Source: Gilvimarinus xylanilyticus (GTDB lineage: Bacteria; Pseudomonadota; Gammaproteobacteria; Pseudomonadales; Cellvibrionaceae). Taken from it: 64,000 bases of DNA. Numbering within the stretch: position 1 is the stretch's first letter; every line of letters begins with the position of its first letter. A program made the position numbers and the translations under genes. The DNA is taken from the NCBI RefSeq assembly GCF_024195295.1, contig NZ_JAMFTH010000002.1, positions 1 through 64,000 of the forward strand. Direction: 5' to 3'. Of the stretch, positions 1 through 7,613 are shown piece after piece. Below the pieces are notes generated by a model. It was not told the origin of the DNA and did not search any database. It saw only the letters and a list, made by a program, of their open reading frames with translations.

Positions 1-77
1 GCTGGACGCTGGACGCTGGACGCTGGACGCTGGACGCTGGACGCTGGACGCTGGACGCTGGACGCTGGACGCTGGAC
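1..77. repeat. Heptanucleotide tandem repeat (GCTGGAC)x11
   Basis: Eleven perfect head-to-tail copies of GCTGGAC start at the first base, so the array may continue beyond the window edge. It lies about 110 bp beyond the 3' end of murJ. It belongs to a set of 7-bp-period arrays in this window (also near 5.7, 21.7, 38.9, 43.2 and 59.1-59.3 kb) that share a CTG-containing core. There are no spacers, so it is not a CRISPR array. Confidence 0.95.
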
Positions 78-188
78 AAATTATGTCCGCCTGTCCTTCC
101 CTGTCAACCCAGCCCCTGCAAAAACGCGGCGCCAGGCGTAAGTCAGAGTAAAAGACCTCTTAATACAGAACTTAGTTAGCCAACACAC

Positions 189-1793
189 TCAGAAACTGCG
201 ATGTTTTAGGTGACGCGGGCGCAGTCCGGTGATAAGCAGTACTGCGCCGTAGGTGGCGGCGCCCAAGGTGCAAAGGGCGGCCAGACGCCAGATGCGATCG
301 AGCGCTCCCCACTGCACCCAATTGGGCCAGAGTATTGTGGCGGCGTAGAGCAGAGCGCCCATGGCGACATTGGCCAGAACTAGTTGCAGCAAGAAACGCC
401 CCCAGCCCGGCTGACGCCAGAATATCTGTCGGCGGCGCAGGCCCCAGTAGAGTATACCACTGTTTATGTAGGCCGATGCCGCCGTCGCGAGGGCCAGGCC
501 CACATGGCCAATGCCGTAGTAAAAGTGCAGCGGCACTACAAAAATCAGGTTCAACACCATATTGGCGACCATAGCGATAATGCCAATGCGCACCGGGGTT
601 TTCATATCCTGGCGGGCGTAAAAGCCAGGGGCCAGCACTTTAATCAACATAAACGCCAACAAACCCAGGGCGTAGGCACGCATACTTAGGGCCGCCATAT
701 CCGTATCCGCCGCCGTGGTGGCGCCGTATTGAAACAGGGTAACCAGAATCGGCTGGGCCAGAATCAGCAGCGCCACCACGGCGGGCAAGGCGATTAAAAA
801 CACCAGGCGAATCGCCCAGTCCAGAGTACTGGCAAAGCTGGCGGGGTCTTTACCGGCGTGCTGGCGCGACAAGTTGGGCAAGATAACCGTGGCGATGGCC
901 ACCGCAAACACCCCCAGGGGCAAATCGGCCAAGCGCTCAGAATAGTAAAGCCAGGAGATACTACCATCGGGCAGCAGCGAGGCAATCACTGTATCCAGCA
1001 GCAGGTTGATTTGACTGACGGACACCCCAAACAACGCCGGCACCATCAAGGTCAAAATGCGTTTGACCCCGGGGTCGCGCCAATCCACCTTGGGCGAGGG
1101 CACCAAAGCAATGGGCTTTAAAAACGGCAACTGAAACAGCAGCTGCAACACCCCGGCGGCCAACACACCCCAGGCCAGCCCCAGCGCCGGAGGGTCAAAC
1201 ATGGGGGCGACGACCAAGGCGGCGACGATAAGCGCCACATTCAACAACACCGGAGTAAACGCCGGTATCGCAAAGCGGTCGTAGCTGTTGAGAATGGCGC
1301 CCACCAAGCCGGTTAGCGAAATCAACATCAAATAGGGAAAGGTGATGCGAATCATCTCGGTGGCCAGGGCAAACTGCTCGGGGTCACCGCGAAAGCCGGG
1401 CGCAAAAACCGTCGCCACCAAAGGCGCCCCCAACACCGCCAGCGCGGTCACCAGCAGCAACACCAATCCCAGGCCCCCGGCTACCCGATCCACCAGCGCC
1501 TTGACCGCCGCGTGAGAGCCATTTTGCCGATACTCCGACAACACCGGCACAAACGCCTGGGCAAAGGCGCCCTCGGCAAATAAGCGGCGCATAAAGTTGG
1601 GAATCTTGAACGCTACGAAGAAAGCATCGGCCCCGCCGCCGGCGCCAATGGTGTGGGCAAACACTACATCGCGCACCAACCCCAACACCCGCGAGCTCAT
1701 GGTCATGGCGCCCACTTTACTGCTAGAGCGCAGCAAACCGGGTTTTGCGGGCGGCTTGTTGCCCGACGGCTGTGGGGTTTCTAACTGACTCAC
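189..1793 (-). CDS. murJ: Lipid II flippase MurJ (MviN family)
   Basis: This inner-membrane flippase moves lipid II across the cytoplasmic membrane for peptidoglycan synthesis. The 534-residue product is hydrophobic throughout, in keeping with the 14-helix MOP-superfamily fold. The N-terminal third carries the family hallmark around residues 55-85 (ADAFFVAFKIPNFMRRLFAEG), with basic residues that line the central cavity in characterised MurJ proteins. A roughly 30-residue polar N-terminal extension precedes the first helix, and the C-terminus ends in a basic tail. The start at 1793 is the only good ATG before the conserved region. It is transcribed away from the TonB receptor gene on its right. 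The usual neighbours rpsT and ribF are not in view. Confidence 0.95.
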   Translation of the reverse strand: MSQLETPQPSGNKPPAKPGLLRSSSKVGAMTMSSRVLGLVRDVVFAHTIGAGGGADAFFVAFKIPNFMRRLFAEGAFAQAFVPVLSEYRQNGSHAAVKALVDRVAGGLGLVLLLVTALAVLGAPLVATVFAPGFRGDPEQFALATEMIRITFPYLMLISLTGLVGAILNSYDRFAIPAFTPVLLNVALIVAALVVAPMFDPPALGLAWGVLAAGVLQLLFQLPFLKPIALVPSPKVDWRDPGVKRILTLMVPALFGVSVSQINLLLDTVIASLLPDGSISWLYYSERLADLPLGVFAVAIATVILPNLSRQHAGKDPASFASTLDWAIRLVFLIALPAVVALLILAQPILVTLFQYGATTAADTDMAALSMRAYALGLLAFMLIKVLAPGFYARQDMKTPVRIGIIAMVANMVLNLIFVVPLHFYYGIGHVGLALATAASAYINSGILYWGLRRRQIFWRQPGWGRFLLQLVLANVAMGALLYAATILWPNWVQWGALDRIWRLAALCTLGAATYGAVLLITGLRPRHLKHRSF

Positions 1794-1875
1794 GCGGCAT
1801 CCTGTGGGCGGTTACAAGAGCGCCATTATCCATATCAACCACGCGGTTGAACAGCACACCAATTGCAAATATACA

Positions 1876-1890
1876 TGATAATCTTTACCA
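1876..1890 (+). promoter_or_regulatory. Probable Fur box upstream of the siderophore receptor
   Basis: The 15-mer TGATAATCTTTACCA matches the 7-1-7 Fur consensus TGATAATNATTATCA at 12 of the 14 non-spacer positions. It sits 32 bp before the receptor start codon, where Fe-Fur would block transcription in iron-replete cells. The site was read from the sequence; Fur control is inferred from the match and from the gene it precedes. Confidence 0.65.
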
Positions 1891-1921
1891 TCCGCACAAA
1901 TTTCGCAGAACGGATAACTTC

Positions 1922-4039
1922 ATGCTTAAACGATCGCCTCTCTTTCTCGCCGTAGCCCTCGCCTCGCCCCTGACTCAGGCGGCCGACTCTGAACCCAGCG
2001 CCGAGAAACTGGAAACCATGGTCGTCACCGGCCGGGCTCAGTCGCTGTATCGGGCCAACAACTCCTCGGTATCGACCCGTATTGATGCCGACCTGTCGCG
2101 GGTGCCTGCCTCGGTGCAAATTATTAACGCCGACCTAATTGAAGACCAGGGCGCGCGAGATGCGCGGGATTTGTATCGCGATATCAGCGGCGTGAGCGTA
2201 TTCAGTTATTCGGGCATTACCTTTCGCGGCTTTCGTCAGGATGATGCATTGTACGACGGCCTGCGCGGCGACCCCTACGCGGGCTTTACCGTACCGCGCA
2301 CCTTTGGCGTTGACCGCCTGGAAATACTCAAAGGCCCCAGTGGCGCCATCTACGGTGCCGGCGCGCCGGGCGGGTTAATTAACTACGCCACCAGCCAGGC
2401 GAGCCTGGAGCAATACGGCCGCGCCCAGATTGTGGTGGGCGATTACGACTTAACCGGGGTGAACGTACAGGCCACCGGCGGCTTTGGCGACAGCGACTTT
2501 GGCTACCGGGTAGCCATGCTTAAAGAGACCGAAGAGCCGTTTCGCAACAACAGCACCAACGACAACGACCAGGGCGACTTAGGTTTTATTTGGCAGCCGG
2601 GCGTCGACACCAGCGTGCAAGTCAAATATTCGTTTGTGGATCAAACCCTGGGCGCCAACCGTTTGCGCGGCGTGCCGGTGGATGAAGACGGCGAGTTTTT
2701 GGTGGACCCCAGCTGGAACCACAACGAACCCACCGACTTTTTAAGCCTGAGCGCCGATGTGTTTTACTCGCGCCTGCAACACGCGTTTAACGACAGCGTC
2801 AAACTGGATGCGGCGGTTCGCTACTATGAAAACCAAGAGCTGCAAAACTATCACGAGCCGCGCGGACTTTACGACTCCAATGACGATGGCGTGAACGACA
2901 TGATGGCCCGCCAGTTTCGCGACCAGGTGCGCAACAGTGAAGGCACCAGCGCTTACGCCAACTTAATTTACGAATTTAACACCGGCGGCATCAGCCATCA
3001 GCTGCTGACAGGTTTTGATATTTATGACCTGGACAGCGACTTTAAAGCCAAGCGCGGCAGCCCAATCGAATCCGGCGGCGTGGTGCCACCATTAAGTCTG
3101 TACGATCCGGTTTACGGCCAGACCTCTCGCGCCCAGTACGGCCTGGATGATCGCGACTGGGAAAGCGAGTCGCAATCGGGGCTGACCCAATCCGGACTTT
3201 ATGTGCAAGACTTAATCGGATTATCCGATGCCTGGGATGTGCTGGTTAGTCTGCGCTTTAACGACTTTGAAAGCATCAGCGGCACCGCCGAAGACAGCGA
3301 CACCGCCCTCACCTACCGCCTGGGCACGGTTTACCACTTAACCGACAACCTTAACTTTTACGCCAGCTACAGCGAGGGCTTTGAGCCGCAAAGTGTTTCG
3401 AGCCAGGACGAAGAAAAAGGCGGCCCCTTTGCCCCGGAAGAAAGCCAAAGCTTTGAAATTGGAAGCAAGCTCACTCTGTGGTCGGGCCGCGCGCAGTTAA
3501 ACGTCGCCGCCTACGAAATTGAAAAAACCAATGTCGTGCAAGCCGACCCGGCGGGCGATGTCGGCGGCGACGGCGTGGACGACTTAATTGCCGTGGGCAA
3601 GGTGCGCAGCCGCGGGGTAGAAATGGACTTGAGCGCTGACTTACTGCGCCACTGGACCATGACGTTGAATTACGCCTACAACGATACCAAAGTGCTGGAA
3701 GCCACCAGCGGCATCACTAACGCCACCGGCGATCGGTTCGCCAATACGCCGCGCAACCTGCTGGGGCTGTGGACACGCTACGACTTTCCCTCCATTAACT
3801 CGGCATTCGCCTTTGGGGTGGACTACAAAGACGAGCAAATCGGCATTCAGGGCGATTATGTGAAACCCTACACCGTGTTCGACGCCAGCTGGCAAAGCAC
3901 TTTTGACCAGTGGAAACTGCAACTGAATGTCAGCAACTTGTTCGATGAAGAGTATGCCGAAAGTGGCTTTATTACCCGCACCGGTCACTTCCCCGGTGAA
4001 CCGCGCCGTGTGGTTGCCACCATCAGCCGCGAGTTTTAA
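1922..4039 (+). CDS. TonB-dependent siderophore receptor
   Basis: Outer-membrane receptor of the ferrisiderophore type (FhuA/FoxA/FpvA group), 705 residues. The start at 1922 gives a clean signal peptide (residues 1-20, ending in TQA), whereas the longer open frame from 1745 overlaps murJ. A TonB box-like stretch (ETMVVTGRA) lies near residues 29-37. The plug domain follows, with the typical GVDRLEILKGPSGAIYGAGA motif near residues 135-155, then the barrel to a C-terminal aromatic residue (SREF). The PepSY membrane protein gene begins 6 bp after the stop, so the two are probably co-transcribed. An upstream Fur box suggests iron repression. The ligand cannot be read from the sequence; a hydroxamate-type siderophore is a guess by analogy with FoxA/FoxB. 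Confidence 0.9.
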   Translation: MLKRSPLFLAVALASPLTQAADSEPSAEKLETMVVTGRAQSLYRANNSSVSTRIDADLSRVPASVQIINADLIEDQGARDARDLYRDISGVSVFSYSGITFRGFRQDDALYDGLRGDPYAGFTVPRTFGVDRLEILKGPSGAIYGAGAPGGLINYATSQASLEQYGRAQIVVGDYDLTGVNVQATGGFGDSDFGYRVAMLKETEEPFRNNSTNDNDQGDLGFIWQPGVDTSVQVKYSFVDQTLGANRLRGVPVDEDGEFLVDPSWNHNEPTDFLSLSADVFYSRLQHAFNDSVKLDAAVRYYENQELQNYHEPRGLYDSNDDGVNDMMARQFRDQVRNSEGTSAYANLIYEFNTGGISHQLLTGFDIYDLDSDFKAKRGSPIESGGVVPPLSLYDPVYGQTSRAQYGLDDRDWESESQSGLTQSGLYVQDLIGLSDAWDVLVSLRFNDFESISGTAEDSDTALTYRLGTVYHLTDNLNFYASYSEGFEPQSVSSQDEEKGGPFAPEESQSFEIGSKLTLWSGRAQLNVAAYEIEKTNVVQADPAGDVGGDGVDDLIAVGKVRSRGVEMDLSADLLRHWTMTLNYAYNDTKVLEATSGITNATGDRFANTPRNLLGLWTRYDFPSINSAFAFGVDYKDEQIGIQGDYVKPYTVFDASWQSTFDQWKLQLNVSNLFDEEYAESGFITRTGHFPGEPRRVVATISREF

Positions 4040-4045
4040 CACTCA

Positions 4046-5230
4046 GTGGCGCGGCGGATGAACCGCAAACAGTGGTTTAGTCTGCACAGCTGGGCGGGCA
4101 TAAAATTCAGTCTGTTGCTGTTTTTTATCTCGCTCACCGGCACTCTGGCGGTGTTTGCCTATGAAATCGACTGGCTGCTCACGCCCGAACTACGGGTAGA
4201 AGCACCAGCGGATGGCAAGGAGCGTCCGGCCGCTGAACTGCTGGCCGCCGCCCACACCGCCAACCCCGACTGGACGGTCAGCTCTCTTAATCTGGGCCTG
4301 CCGCGCTTTATGGCGGCCGAAGCCATTGCCCAAGACAAATCCGGCGAGCTGCAGCGAATTTACATCAACCCCTACACCGCCGAGGTGACCGGCACCGCAC
4401 CGTGGTTTAACGCGCACCGATTTCTTCGCCAGACTCACCGGCATTTAATGCTGCCGCTCAAATGGGGCCTAACCATTGTCGGACTGCTCAGCATCCCCTT
4501 GCTGTTGTCTTTTGTTTCGGCGTTTTTTATTTACAAAAAATGGTGGCGCGGCTTTGCCAAAACGCCTACCAGTGGCGATACCCCCAGACGCTGGTGGGGC
4601 GACCTGCACCGCTGGCTGGGTATTTGGAGCCTGCCGTTTATCGGTCTTATCGCCCTAACCGGCCTGTGGTATCTGGTGGAGCGCTGGGGCGGCTCGGCGC
4701 CCGCCGCAACCAGCCTTTTGCCCGAGGCAGCCGCTCAGGCTCAAGCGCAACCACAAGACGCCGCCAAACTAATTCCAGCCATTGAGCAAGCCCTGGCGCA
4801 GAACCCGGGCTTTAAGCTCAAGCGCATTCTGGTACTAAAAGACAACCCCCTGCTGCTACAGGGCGAAGACACGGCGATATTGGTGCGCGATCGCGCCAAC
4901 ACCATCGCGGTTGATGCCAATACCCAAACCCTTATCGGCCAGGTTAAAGGCGAGCAATTGAGCGCTCACCAGCGCATCGCCGAAGCCGTCGACCCACTCC
5001 ACTTTGGCACCTTTGCCGGTTATTCCAGCAAAATCATCTGGTTTATCTGGGGCCTGGCCATGACCATTCTGTCAGGCAGTGGCGTCTGGCTGTGCGCATT
5101 GCGCATGGGCAGTCGCCGCAAAGGCCCCAACCCCCGCGCCGCCTGGCGGCTGATTGGCCACAGCCGCTGGCTGCAGCTGGCCCTGGTGCTGGCGAGCCTC
5201 GGGCTCACCCTTCCCTTCTTTTTTGCTTGA
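4046..5230 (+). CDS. PepSY-associated TM protein, candidate ferrisiderophore reductase (FoxB/PiuB-like)
   Basis: Inner-membrane protein of 394 residues with four clear helices: near 12-35, 145-170, about 190-212 and 325-350, plus a short hydrophobic C-terminal segment. Paired histidines sit at helix ends (LHSW, HRHL, DLHRWLG, DPLHFG), as in PepSY_TM proteins such as P. aeruginosa FoxB that are linked to reductive iron release from siderophores. Two periplasmic loops correspond to the PepSY regions. The start is ambiguous: GTG 4046 lies 6 bp after the receptor stop, and ATG 4058 would shorten the protein by four residues. Position directly after a Fur-boxed siderophore receptor supports the iron role. 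Confidence 0.8.
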   Translation: MARRMNRKQWFSLHSWAGIKFSLLLFFISLTGTLAVFAYEIDWLLTPELRVEAPADGKERPAAELLAAAHTANPDWTVSSLNLGLPRFMAAEAIAQDKSGELQRIYINPYTAEVTGTAPWFNAHRFLRQTHRHLMLPLKWGLTIVGLLSIPLLLSFVSAFFIYKKWWRGFAKTPTSGDTPRRWWGDLHRWLGIWSLPFIGLIALTGLWYLVERWGGSAPAATSLLPEAAAQAQAQPQDAAKLIPAIEQALAQNPGFKLKRILVLKDNPLLLQGEDTAILVRDRANTIAVDANTQTLIGQVKGEQLSAHQRIAEAVDPLHFGTFAGYSSKIIWFIWGLAMTILSGSGVWLCALRMGSRRKGPNPRAAWRLIGHSRWLQLALVLASLGLTLPFFFA

Positions 5231-5249
5231 CAGCTTAACCACCGCCCGA

Positions 5250-5269
5250 TACTGTATATCCAAACAGTA
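5250..5269 (+). promoter_or_regulatory. LexA (SOS) box upstream of yebG
   Basis: The sequence TACTGTATATCCAAACAGTA contains a perfect CTGT-N8-ACAG core (5252-5267) with flanking TA on both sides, the gammaproteobacterial LexA operator. It ends 18 bp before the yebG start. yebG is a known SOS gene in E. coli, so site and gene support each other. Confidence 0.93.
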
Positions 5270-5287
5270 TCGCAATGGAGGTTAACC

Positions 5288-5566
5288 ATGGCAGTAGTCG
5301 CCGTCTGGAAATGTGACCGGGATGGAAAGATGTTTGATGACAAAAAAGCCGCCGAAGCTCACGACAAAATGTTGGAGCTGGCAGCCAATATTACCGACCT
5401 GATTGAAAATTCCGTTAAAGGAATCAGCGAAGAACACAGCGAAGCCATTGGCCTGTTGCTGGCGCGCAATAGCGACAAGCTGGCCAAGGCCTGTAAAGGC
5501 AAGCCCGAGGCTTTATTAGAGGTAGATGAAGACTCCAGCATAACGCCGCTGGCCGCCAACCAGTAA
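5288..5566 (+). CDS. yebG: YebG family SOS-induced protein
   Basis: A 92-residue cytoplasmic protein with the YebG N-terminus (MAVVAVWKCDRDGKMFDDKK) followed by helical segments. In E. coli YebG is a LexA-regulated, DNA-damage-inducible protein of unclear biochemical role. The ATG at 5288 is preceded by a GGAGG ribosome binding site at 5277-5281. It appears monocistronic, with a LexA operator in front and a rho-independent terminator behind. Length and start match the family, and nothing is odd about it. Confidence 0.9.
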   Translation: MAVVAVWKCDRDGKMFDDKKAAEAHDKMLELAANITDLIENSVKGISEEHSEAIGLLLARNSDKLAKACKGKPEALLEVDEDSSITPLAANQ

Positions 5567-5661
5567 AACCACACCCTTCACCACGCGCCGGATGACCACC
5601 ACTCATCACCACAACGGCGCACGCGGCGTCGCACCGCTTCCACAACGCGCCGTCGCTTCTT

Positions 5662-5699
5662 CACCGCTGCATTCGCCTCAACGATGCGGCGGTTTTTTT
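5662..5699 (+). terminator. Rho-independent terminator after yebG
   Basis: The arms ACCGCTGCAT and ATGCGGCGGT can pair (one G-T wobble) around a loop of about 11 nt and are followed by TTTTTTT. With the heptamer array that follows, this is most of the content of the 305-bp gap between yebG and the OmpA-family gene. Confidence 0.75.
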
Positions 5700-5702
5700 A
5701 CC

Positions 5703-5744
5703 TCTGACGTCTGACGTCTGACGTCTGACGTCTGACGTCTGACG
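5703..5744. repeat. Heptanucleotide tandem repeat (TCTGACG)x6
   Basis: Six perfect copies of TCTGACG lie 3 bp after the T-run of the yebG terminator. The unit differs by one base from the TCTGATG/TCTGAGG units of the array at 59064-59161. Confidence 0.95.
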
Positions 5745-5871
5745 AAACATCATATTTCCCCACAATTGCTCCGCAACTTGCCTTAATTGCGCCACGGCTC
5801 TGCCCTTTTCTTAGCGCTAAATAGCACCTGTAGACACAGACAACTTCTCACTGATTCACAGGAGCAAGACC

Positions 5872-6555
5872 ATGAAAAAAGCACTACTCGCCAGCGCTAT
5901 TATCGCCGCCAGCACCGCTCAAGTACCCAGCACCCAGGCCGCCAGCCTGGAGACCAAGCAGGCGGGCGTCGCCACCGCCGGGGTGATAACCGGCGCCTTA
6001 GTCGGTGGCCCAGTGGGTATGCTGGCGGCATTTGTGGGCAGTATTTACGTCGCCGAGCAAATGGAAAACAACGAGGAGGCCAGACAACTGGAAAAGCAGT
6101 ATCAAGCATCGCAAAGCCAGCTGCGCGACGTAACCCAGCAGCTGCACGCCGCCCACACTACCATTAATGACTTTGAAAGCATTACCCTGGATCAGCTGGA
6201 GCTGCAGGTGATGTTTAAAACTGGCGATGACCAATTAACCCCACAAAATCGACAGGCGCTAAACACTCTGGCCAAGTTTTTGGTGGACAACGCCGAGCTA
6301 AGCATCCAGCTGGACGGCTACGCCGACCCGCGCGGTACCGATGAATACAACAACGTACTCTCGCAATATCGTGCTCACTCGGTCAAAGAGGCGCTGGTGG
6401 CCGCTGGAGTAAACGCCGAGCGCATCAACATTACCGCCCACGGCGCTGCACCAGTCACGGTCAGTAAGGACGCCGAAACCTATGCCCTGGAGCGCCGCGT
6501 GGATATTCAGATTCTTAACCAGAAGCAATCCCAATCTCTGGTGCAGGCGCACTAA
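5872..6555 (+). CDS. OmpA-family periplasmic/outer-membrane protein (PdsO-like)
   Basis: A 227-residue exported protein. A signal peptide (residues 1-24, ending in TQA) is followed by a glycine-rich hydrophobic stretch near 32-60, which could be a membrane segment or glycine zipper. A short coiled-coil-like region (about 63-105) leads to an OmpA C-terminal peptidoglycan-binding domain (about 112-220) with the LDGYADPRGTDEYN motif. The build resembles PdsO of the proteobacterial sortase system, but no sortase, target protein or two-component pair lies nearby, so that link is tentative. The protein probably bridges envelope and peptidoglycan. A terminator follows directly, so it is likely a single-gene unit. 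Confidence 0.8.
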   Translation: MKKALLASAIIAASTAQVPSTQAASLETKQAGVATAGVITGALVGGPVGMLAAFVGSIYVAEQMENNEEARQLEKQYQASQSQLRDVTQQLHAAHTTINDFESITLDQLELQVMFKTGDDQLTPQNRQALNTLAKFLVDNAELSIQLDGYADPRGTDEYNNVLSQYRAHSVKEALVAAGVNAERINITAHGAAPVTVSKDAETYALERRVDIQILNQKQSQSLVQAH

Positions 6556-6589
6556 CCCCCACAAAATGCTTTCTAGCTCACCCCCACTT

Positions 6590-6613
6590 GGGCGACCTAT
6601 GTCGCCCCTTTTT
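6590..6613 (+). terminator. Rho-independent terminator after the OmpA-family gene
   Basis: Perfect 7-bp stem GGGCGAC / GTCGCCC with a CTAT loop, followed by CTTTTT. Confidence 0.85.
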
Positions 6614-6743
6614 GGTAGAAATTACAAAAGTTCAGCTCGCCTGCGCCGTTTATTTCTTTAGCTGCGCAGCCTGAGGTCGTTTTGTGGCATGGCACACCAC
6701 TTGCTACGCTTACCTTCACAATCACAATAGCCTATAACAGGAC

Positions 6744-7613
6744 ATGATTATGAATGGCGGCCTGCCTTGGTATCACCCTATTTCGCGCTGGATTTTTATT
6801 CTTAGCCTAATCGCATTGGGCAGCGGCTGTGCAAGCCTAAACCAACCCCAGGAAAATGTCGGGCGCACTTATGTGCCGGTAGAAACGCCGGCAAGCGAGG
6901 TAGACCAAGGGGTAAAGGTGATTGATGCACCTGAAGGCATTCCCGACGTCGAACCCACGGTGGTTTCCTACACCGATTATAACGACCCGCTGGAAGGCTT
7001 TAATCGGGCGATGTTTACCTTTAACGACGTCGCCTATCGCTATGCACTGATCCCTCTCGCCAGCGGCTACGTTCAAGTTGTCCCGCTGCCCGTGCGCAAC
7101 AGCGTAACCAATTTCTTTTATAATTTAAAAACACCCATTTATTTTGTGAATAATGCTCTACAGCTTGAGGGCGCGCTCGCCTGCCGCAACCTGGCACGCT
7201 TTGTTATCAACTCCACGCTGGGGCTTGCGGGGCTTTTCGATCCGGCCGCCGATTGGTTTGGCCTGGAGCGCGCCGAAGCCCACTTTGACGATACCCTAAT
7301 GAAATACGGGGCAGGCTATGGCGTGTATTTGGTACTGCCTTTCTTTGGTCCTTCTGACTTGCGCGACGGCACCTCGGCCATTACCGACTACTTCCTCAAC
7401 CCCGTCACCTACCTGATGGACAACCCGGAAAAGTTCGGTGTAAAGGCGTTTGATTATCTGCAAGACTATTCCAGCGATGCCGAGCGCTATAATGCCCTGC
7501 GAGAAAAAAGTGACGACCCGTATATTTTATTCCGCAACCTTTACCTGCAGAGCATTATGCGCGATGCCGACTACCAAAACGTAGAGAACGCCGAGGTAAG
7601 CGATGAGCCATAA
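6744..7613 (+). CDS. mlaA: MlaA (VacJ) family outer-membrane lipoprotein
   Basis: MlaA removes mislocalised phospholipids from the outer leaflet of the outer membrane and passes them inward, maintaining lipid asymmetry. The 289-residue product has a lipoprotein signal with a lipobox ending at Cys29 (LGSGC). The MlaA domain starts near residue 75 with DPLEGFNRAMFTFND and includes NFFYNLKTPIYFVNN and LPFFGPSDLRDG. The start is ATG 6744, with an in-frame ATG two codons later that would give the same mature protein. Its last codons overlap the start of the RND exporter gene, so the two are translationally coupled. The MlaFEDB ABC genes, the usual partners, are not nearby. Confidence 0.92.
   Translation: MIMNGGLPWYHPISRWIFILSLIALGSGCASLNQPQENVGRTYVPVETPASEVDQGVKVIDAPEGIPDVEPTVVSYTDYNDPLEGFNRAMFTFNDVAYRYALIPLASGYVQVVPLPVRNSVTNFFYNLKTPIYFVNNALQLEGALACRNLARFVINSTLGLAGLFDPAADWFGLERAEAHFDDTLMKYGAGYGVYLVLPFFGPSDLRDGTSAITDYFLNPVTYLMDNPEKFGVKAFDYLQDYSSDAERYNALREKSDDPYILFRNLYLQSIMRDADYQNVENAEVSDEP

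Noticed and set aside
1-77. CRISPR array
   Set aside because: The repeats here and at 5.7, 21.7 and 59 kb are contiguous 7-mers with no spacers, and no cas genes are present.
1745-1921. N-terminal extension of the siderophore receptor from the ATG at 1745
   Set aside because: It overlaps murJ, includes the Fur-box promoter and would bury the signal peptide; the start at 1922 is preferred.
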